Below, piece by piece: positions 15,339-19,504 of a stretch of DNA of 19,504 nt. Source of the DNA: an uncultured Erythrobacteraceae bacterium (GTDB taxonomy: Bacteria > Pseudomonadota > Alphaproteobacteria > Sphingomonadales > Sphingomonadaceae); NCBI GenBank assembly GCA_946482075.1, contig CAMLQG010000071.1:1-19504 (forward strand), in the 5' to 3' direction. The position numbers and the translations under genes are program-made. Every line of letters starts with the position of its first letter. The stretch's first letter is position 1. The notes beneath the pieces are model-generated. The model did not search any database and was not told where the DNA came from. It was given only the letters and a program-made list of their open reading frames with translations.

Positions 15339-16174
15339 GCGGTTTCGCTCCTCTCGAAGCGCTTCGCGCCCGCCACCTGCTGATCGCGCTGGCGCTCGCC
15401 TTCATCGCGCTGTTCCTGGTGCTGCCGCTGGTGTCCGTCTTCGTCCAGGCGCTGGCCAAGGGCTTCGCGGCCTATGGCGCCGCGCTGACGCACCCCGATG
15501 CGCTGTCCGCGATCAGGTTGACGCTGCTCGTCGCGCTGATCAGCGTGCCGCTCAACATCGTGTTCGGCCTCGCGGCCGCCTGGGCGATCGCCAAGTTCGA
15601 CTTTCCGGGCAAGAGCCTGCTGGTCACGTTCATCGACCTGCCCTTCTCGGTTTCGCCGGTGGTCGCGGGCCTGATCTACGTGCTGATGTTCGGCGCGCAG
15701 GGCTGGTTCGGGCCGTGGCTGCTCGATCACGGGATCAAGATCATCTTCGCCGTGCCCGGCATCGTGCTCGCCACGATCTTCGTCACGTTCCCCTTCGTCG
15801 CACGCGAGCTGATCCCGCTGATGAGCGAGCAGGGCCGCGACGACGAGGAAGCGAGCCTCTCGCTCGGCGCATCCGGCTTCCAGACCTTTCTGCGCGTCAC
15901 ATTGCCCAATATCCGCTGGGGCCTGCTTTATGGCGTGCTGCTGTGCAATGCGCGGGCGATGGGCGAATTCGGCGCGGTCTCGGTGGTCTCCGGCCATCTG
16001 CGCGGCCTGACCAACACGATGCCGCTGCATGTCGAGATTCTCTACAACGAGTATAATTTCGTCGCCGCCTTCGCGGTCGCCTCGCTTCTCGCGCTGCTGG
16101 CGCTGGTGACGCTCGTGCTCAAATCCATCGTCGAATGGCGCTTCGACTATCAGCGCGGGAGGGCGGGGCATTGA
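15335..16174 (+). CDS. cysW: Sulfate ABC transporter permease CysW
   Basis: This 279-aa partner permease of CysT has six hydrophobic helices. The EAA loop is [23 protein letters not shown], preceded by [35 protein letters not shown] near the C-terminus distinguishes CysW from CysT. The ATG at 15335 overlaps the cysT stop (ATGA), giving translational coupling, and cysA in turn begins inside its stop codon. It is located in the inner membrane. Confidence 0.94.
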   Translation: MSGFAPLEALRARHLLIALALAFIALFLVLPLVSVFVQALAKGFAAYGAALTHPDALSAIRLTLLVALISVPLNIVFGLAAAWAIAKFDFPGKSLLVTFIDLPFSVSPVVAGLIYVLMFGAQGWFGPWLLDHGIKIIFAVPGIVLATIFVTFPFVARELIPLMSEQGRDDEEASLSLGASGFQTFLRVTLPNIRWGLLYGVLLCNARAMGEFGAVSVVSGHLRGLTNTMPLHVEILYNEYNFVAAFAVASLLALLALVTLVLKSIVEWRFDYQRGRAGH

Positions 16175-17223
16175 TCAGGCTTGATGGCATCGCCAAGCAC
16201 TTCGGTTCCTACCAGGCGCTCGACACTATCGATCTGGAAGTGCGCGACGGCGAATTCCTCGCGCTGCTGGGCCCTTCGGGTTCCGGCAAGACGACGCTGC
16301 TGCGCATCATCGCGGGCCTGGCCTTCCCGGATCGGGGCACCGTGCGCTTCAATGGCGACGATGTGACCGATCTCAAGGTCGCGGACCGGAAGGTCGGCTT
16401 TGTGTTCCAGCATTATGCGCTGTTCAAGCACATGACGATCGCGGACAATGTCGGTTTCGGCCTGTCCGTCCGCCCCCGGCGCGAACGGCCCGCCAAGGCG
16501 GCGATCCGCGCACGGGCGGAGGAGCTGCTCGAATTGGTGCAACTGGGCGGCCTCGGCGATCGCTATCCGGCGCAGCTCTCCGGCGGCCAGCGGCAGCGCG
16601 TGGCGCTGGCCCGTGCGCTGGCGGTGGAGCCGCAGCTTCTGCTGCTGGACGAACCTTTCGGCGCGCTGGACGCCCAGGTCCGCAAGGAGCTGCGCCGCTG
16701 GTTGCGCCATCTGCACGACCAGATGGGGCTGACCTCGATCTTCGTCACCCATGACCAGGAAGAAGCGCTGGAACTGGCGGATCGCGTGGTGGTCATGGAC
16801 CATGGCGTGATCGAGCAGGTCGGCACGCCCGACGATGTCTACATGACGCCGCGCAGCGCTTTCGTCTCCAACTTCGTGGGGGAGACCAACAGCCTGCCGG
16901 TGACCGTCCAAGGCGGTCTTACCCAGTTCTTCGACCGGGTGATCGAGGTGGAAGCCAACCATGTCCGCGACGGCCAAGCCCGCCTCGATTTCCGCCCGCA
17001 TGACGTGTCGATCTGCGAGGAGCAGGCCGGCTGCCTGCCGCTGCTCGTCACCGGCGTTTATCGCCGGGGCGGGGAATGGCGGATCGAAGGGGAGGTCACC
17101 GGTGTGGATCGCACCATTGAAGTCGATCTCGATGCCAATCTCGCCGCGCCGGAAATCGGCAAGCGGCTGGGCCTCAGGATCAATCGCGCAAAACTCTTCC
17201 AGCTCTCGGAGGCCAATTCATGA
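16171..17223 (+). CDS. cysA: Sulfate ABC transporter ATP-binding protein CysA
   Basis: This 350-aa ATPase powers sulfate import through CysT/CysW. Walker A GPSGSGKT is at 34-41, the signature LSGGQ at 136-140, Walker B LLLLDEP at 157-162 with the following FGALD as D-loop, and the switch histidine is H194 ([11 protein letters not shown]). The C-terminal quarter is the regulatory beta domain of this family. I chose the rare start TTG 16171: GGAGGG lies 7 nt upstream, it overlaps the cysW stop, and it puts the protein at the usual CysA N-terminus ([11 protein letters not shown]). The longer frame from 16135 lies within cysW. The gene overlaps the next small gene by 4 bp. Confidence 0.94.
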   Translation: MIRLDGIAKHFGSYQALDTIDLEVRDGEFLALLGPSGSGKTTLLRIIAGLAFPDRGTVRFNGDDVTDLKVADRKVGFVFQHYALFKHMTIADNVGFGLSVRPRRERPAKAAIRARAEELLELVQLGGLGDRYPAQLSGGQRQRVALARALAVEPQLLLLDEPFGALDAQVRKELRRWLRHLHDQMGLTSIFVTHDQEEALELADRVVVMDHGVIEQVGTPDDVYMTPRSAFVSNFVGETNSLPVTVQGGLTQFFDRVIEVEANHVRDGQARLDFRPHDVSICEEQAGCLPLLVTGVYRRGGEWRIEGEVTGVDRTIEVDLDANLAAPEIGKRLGLRINRAKLFQLSEANS

Positions 17224-17396
17224 ACGCCGAAACTCCCGGCATCCGTCCGGACAAGCTCCAGCATATCGAGGAAAGCCTCGCCAATATCCGCGAAGCACTG
17301 CTGTCGCTTCGCTACGGTTCCGTCGCGATCACGGTCCACGAGGACCGGGTCGTCCAGATCGATGTGACAGAGAAAAAGCGGCTGAAGCCAAACTGA
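17220..17396 (+). CDS. YezD-like DUF2292 small protein
   Basis: This 58-aa protein begins [12 protein letters not shown] and contains an amphipathic helix ([18 protein letters not shown]) followed by [19 protein letters not shown] and a basic end, TEKKRLKPN. The pattern YGS-V-I-hydrophobic-x-VVQID-x-TEK-x-R is that of DUF2292 (Bacillus YezD) as I remember it. The function is unknown; family members are often found near sulfur assimilation genes. The ATG overlaps the cysA stop (ATGA), so it is translated with the importer in roughly equal measure. It is soluble and has no signal peptide, no cysteine, and no methionine but the first. A role as accessory or regulator of CysA or of early sulfate assimilation is inference. 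Confidence 0.8.
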   Translation: MNAETPGIRPDKLQHIEESLANIREALLSLRYGSVAITVHEDRVVQIDVTEKKRLKPN

Positions 17397-17467
17397 CACA
17401 CGAGAAATCACGCGATCTCGACCGGACCGCCGGAGACGTCGCCAGTTAAAATATGAGGAAGAATACA

Positions 17468-19504
17468 ATGAACACCCGTGCCATATTGTTGGCCGGCGCC
17501 GCTGGCGCTGCCTTCTTTGCGACACCCGTTCTCGCTGCCGAGAACACGGCGAGCGATACCACCGCCGATCAGGCGACCGCGGCCGAAGACCAGGATCAGG
17601 CGAGCCGCGGCGACGTGATCATCGTCACTGCCCGCCGCCGTGCAGAAACCGCGCAGGAAGTGCCATTGGCGATCTCCGTCATCCGCGGCGACAGCATCGA
17701 ATCCACCGGCAATTTCAATATCGTGAAGCTCCAGCAACTCGCGCCGACGCTGCAGGTCTATACCTCGAACCCGCGCAACACTTCGGTCAATATCCGCGGC
17801 CTGGGCGTGCCGTTCGGCTTGACCAGCGACGGTTTCGAGCAGGGCGTGGGCATCTATGTCGACGACGTCTACAACGCGCGCGTCGCGGCCGCGACGTTCG
17901 ATTTCCTCGATGTCGAGCAGGTCGAAGTGCTGCGCGGGCCGCAGGGCACGCTCTACGGCAAGAACACGACCGCCGGCGCGATCAACATCACGACCAACCA
18001 GCCGACTTTCGAATTCGAAGGCCGCGCCGAACTGTCGGTCGGCAATCTGAACTACAAGCAGGGCAAGGCGGCCATCTCCGGCCCGCTGTCCGAGACGATC
18101 GCGGCACGCATCGCCGTCGCCGCCACCAGCCGCCGCGGCACGTTGTACAACACCAGGACCGAGCGCTGGGTCAACGAGCAGGACAATCTCGGTATTCGCG
18201 GCCAGCTTCTGTTCAAGCCGAACGACGATTTCAGCCTGACGCTCTCGGGCGACTACAGCCAGCAGGATCCGGAATGCTGCGGCACCACCTTCGTGCGCGT
18301 GGGCAAGACCCAGCGCGCCCTGAACCGGCAGTATGACGCGCTTGCCGCGGCGGCGGGCTATGTGGTTCCCAGCCGCAACCCCTATGACCGCCTGACCGAT
18401 ACCGACGCCAGCCTCAATGCCGGCAACAAGATCGGCGGCGCTTCCGCCAAGATCAAATGGAATGTCGGCGGCGGCACCTTCACCTCGATCACTGCCTGGC
18501 GCTTCTGGGACTGGAAGCCGGAGAACGATCGCGACTTCACCGGCCTGTCGGTCGTTTCCAAGTCGCAGAACCCGTCGCAGCAGGACCAGTACAGCCAGGA
18601 GTTCCGCTACAATTACACCGGCGAGAAGATCGACTTCGTGGTCGGCGCGTTCGGGTTCAAGCAGCGCATCGATACGCAGGGCACCGAGCAGCAGGGCATC
18701 AACGCCAGCGCATGGAGTCTGACCGCGGCCCAGGGAAGGGATAACCCTGCTATCCTCAACGGCCTTACGGCCACCAACACGCAATATCTCAAGAGCACCA
18801 GCGCCGCGCTGTTCGGCCAGGTGAGCTGGAAGGTCACGCCCGAGTTGACCATCCAGCCGGGCGTCCGCCTCAACTACGACAAGAAGTCCGGCTTCTATCG
18901 GCGCGTGGTGACCAACGGGACGGGCCAGGTCATCAGCTGTACCCCCGCGCCGGCGGCCAACACGCCTCTGGCAGCGCAATGCGGCGTCTATCAGCCGCAG
19001 GAAACCTCGCCGTCGGTGAGCGACTGGAACTTCAGCTATGATCTGAACGTCAACTACAAGATCACGCCGGACGTGCTGGTCTACGCGACCTATGCGAAGA
19101 GCTTCAAGACGGTCGGCATCAACCAGAACGGGCTGCCGCTTACCACGCAGAACGTGCCTGACCTTTCCGCCAGCACGGTGAAGCCGGAGAAGGTCAATCA
19201 CTTCGAAATCGGCCTCAAGACGCAGTTCTGGGACCGCCGGGCGACTTTCAACCTCACCGCCTTCCGCACTGAGATCAAGAACTTCCAGGCGACCGTGAAC
19301 GGCGGCCAGTTCGGCACGGTGCGCGGCTATCTCGCCAATGCGGAGAAGGTCGTGTCGCAGGGTATCGAGGCGGACTTCAAGATCCGCACCAGCGAACGCT
19401 TCACGGCCTACGCCAATGCGGCCTATACGGACGCCAAATACAAGAAGTTCACCAACGCGCCGTGCCCGCCGGAGCTTTCCGGCGGCACGCTCCAGCCTTC
19501 GGGA
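17468..19504 (+). CDS. TonB-dependent outer membrane receptor (3' truncated by the window)
   Basis: The first 679 residues of a second TonB-dependent receptor, open to the right edge. The signal peptide is about residues 1-23 (ATPVLA then AE), the TonB-box-like IIVTARRR at 51-58, and the plug has LRGPQGT at 155-161 with YGKNTTAGAIN. Barrel segments follow, including VYATYAKSFKTVG and FEIGLKTQFWDRR. GAGGAAG at 17455-17461 is the ribosome site. It starts 71 bp after the YezD-like gene without a visible terminator, so it may be the last gene of the importer operon. It resembles receptor 1 at 962 in plug and barrel. No methionine occurs after the first residue in the visible part, yet there are five cysteines (an adjacent pair in DPECCGTT, two in a loop at about 499-513, one near the edge), likely in surface loops. 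Ligand unknown; sulfur compound inferred. Confidence 0.93.
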   Translation, partial: MNTRAILLAGAAGAAFFATPVLAAENTASDTTADQATAAEDQDQASRGDVIIVTARRRAETAQEVPLAISVIRGDSIESTGNFNIVKLQQLAPTLQVYTSNPRNTSVNIRGLGVPFGLTSDGFEQGVGIYVDDVYNARVAAATFDFLDVEQVEVLRGPQGTLYGKNTTAGAINITTNQPTFEFEGRAELSVGNLNYKQGKAAISGPLSETIAARIAVAATSRRGTLYNTRTERWVNEQDNLGIRGQLLFKPNDDFSLTLSGDYSQQDPECCGTTFVRVGKTQRALNRQYDALAAAAGYVVPSRNPYDRLTDTDASLNAGNKIGGASAKIKWNVGGGTFTSITAWRFWDWKPENDRDFTGLSVVSKSQNPSQQDQYSQEFRYNYTGEKIDFVVGAFGFKQRIDTQGTEQQGINASAWSLTAAQGRDNPAILNGLTATNTQYLKSTSAALFGQVSWKVTPELTIQPGVRLNYDKKSGFYRRVVTNGTGQVISCTPAPAANTPLAAQCGVYQPQETSPSVSDWNFSYDLNVNYKITPDVLVYATYAKSFKTVGINQNGLPLTTQNVPDLSASTVKPEKVNHFEIGLKTQFWDRRATFNLTAFRTEIKNFQATVNGGQFGTVRGYLANAEKVVSQGIEADFKIRTSERFTAYANAAYTDAKYKKFTNAPCPPELSGGTLQPSG

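Noticed and set aside
1..19504. tRNA, rRNA, prophage or conjugative genes
   Set aside because: No cloverleaf, rRNA-like stretch, integrase, or phage or conjugation protein could be seen on either strand.

Overview
The window looks like a chromosomal segment of a sphingomonad-type alphaproteobacterium (Sphingomonas, Sphingobium, Novosphingobium or a relative). The grounds are high GC, long TonB-dependent receptors with the sphingomonad-style plug, alanine-rich Sec signal peptides, and a CGTCATTCCCGCGAAAGCGGG-like interspersed repeat. This assignment is an inference from style, not from a marker gene.

Layout. Positions 1-112 hold the tail of an unrecognised gene. Positions 113-961 hold no convincing gene but contain a 181-bp MITE-like element (172-352) with inverted ends and 9-bp flanking direct repeats. 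Positions 962-9167 form one same-strand cluster for organosulfur scavenging: TonB-dependent receptor, GPH/MFS symporter, Fe(II)/2-oxoglutarate alkylsulfatase of the AtsK type, secreted formylglycine-type arylsulfatase, and the formylglycine-generating enzyme (FGE) that activates it. A small RBBP9/YdeN-like serine hydrolase (9326-9985) has its own terminator. A minus-strand Amj-type lipid II flippase gene (10081-10884) is the one gene with no visible link to sulfur. A divergent SLC13 permease with RCK domains (11010-12743) follows, then an Rrf2-family regulator with four clustered cysteines (12822-13277). Positions 13392-17396 hold a complete sulfate ABC importer (lipoprotein-type Sbp, CysT, CysW, CysA) with a 58-aa DUF2292/YezD-like protein, and a second TonB-dependent receptor (17468 on) is cut by the window edge.

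How it fits together. The receptors would bring sulfur compounds across the outer membrane. The secreted sulfatase frees sulfate outside the cytoplasm, and the ABC importer and perhaps the SLC13 permease take it up. The symporter may bring intact esters inside for oxidative cleavage by the AtsK enzyme, giving sulfate and an aldehyde. The Rrf2 protein is a good candidate regulator: a 15-bp motif resembling CTACYNNWTAGRTAG occurs upstream of its own gene, upstream of sbp, upstream of the hydrolase (weaker), and upstream of the first receptor cluster (distant). Several proteins of the system contain almost no Met or Cys (receptor 1, AtsK, Sbp, YezD-like), as expected of proteins made in quantity during sulfur starvation.

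Each family is known. The less described parts are the putative Rrf2 operator set, the four-Cys Rrf2 sensor, the structured sbp leader, the YezD-like protein inside the importer operon, and the hydrolase tied in by a possible operator.
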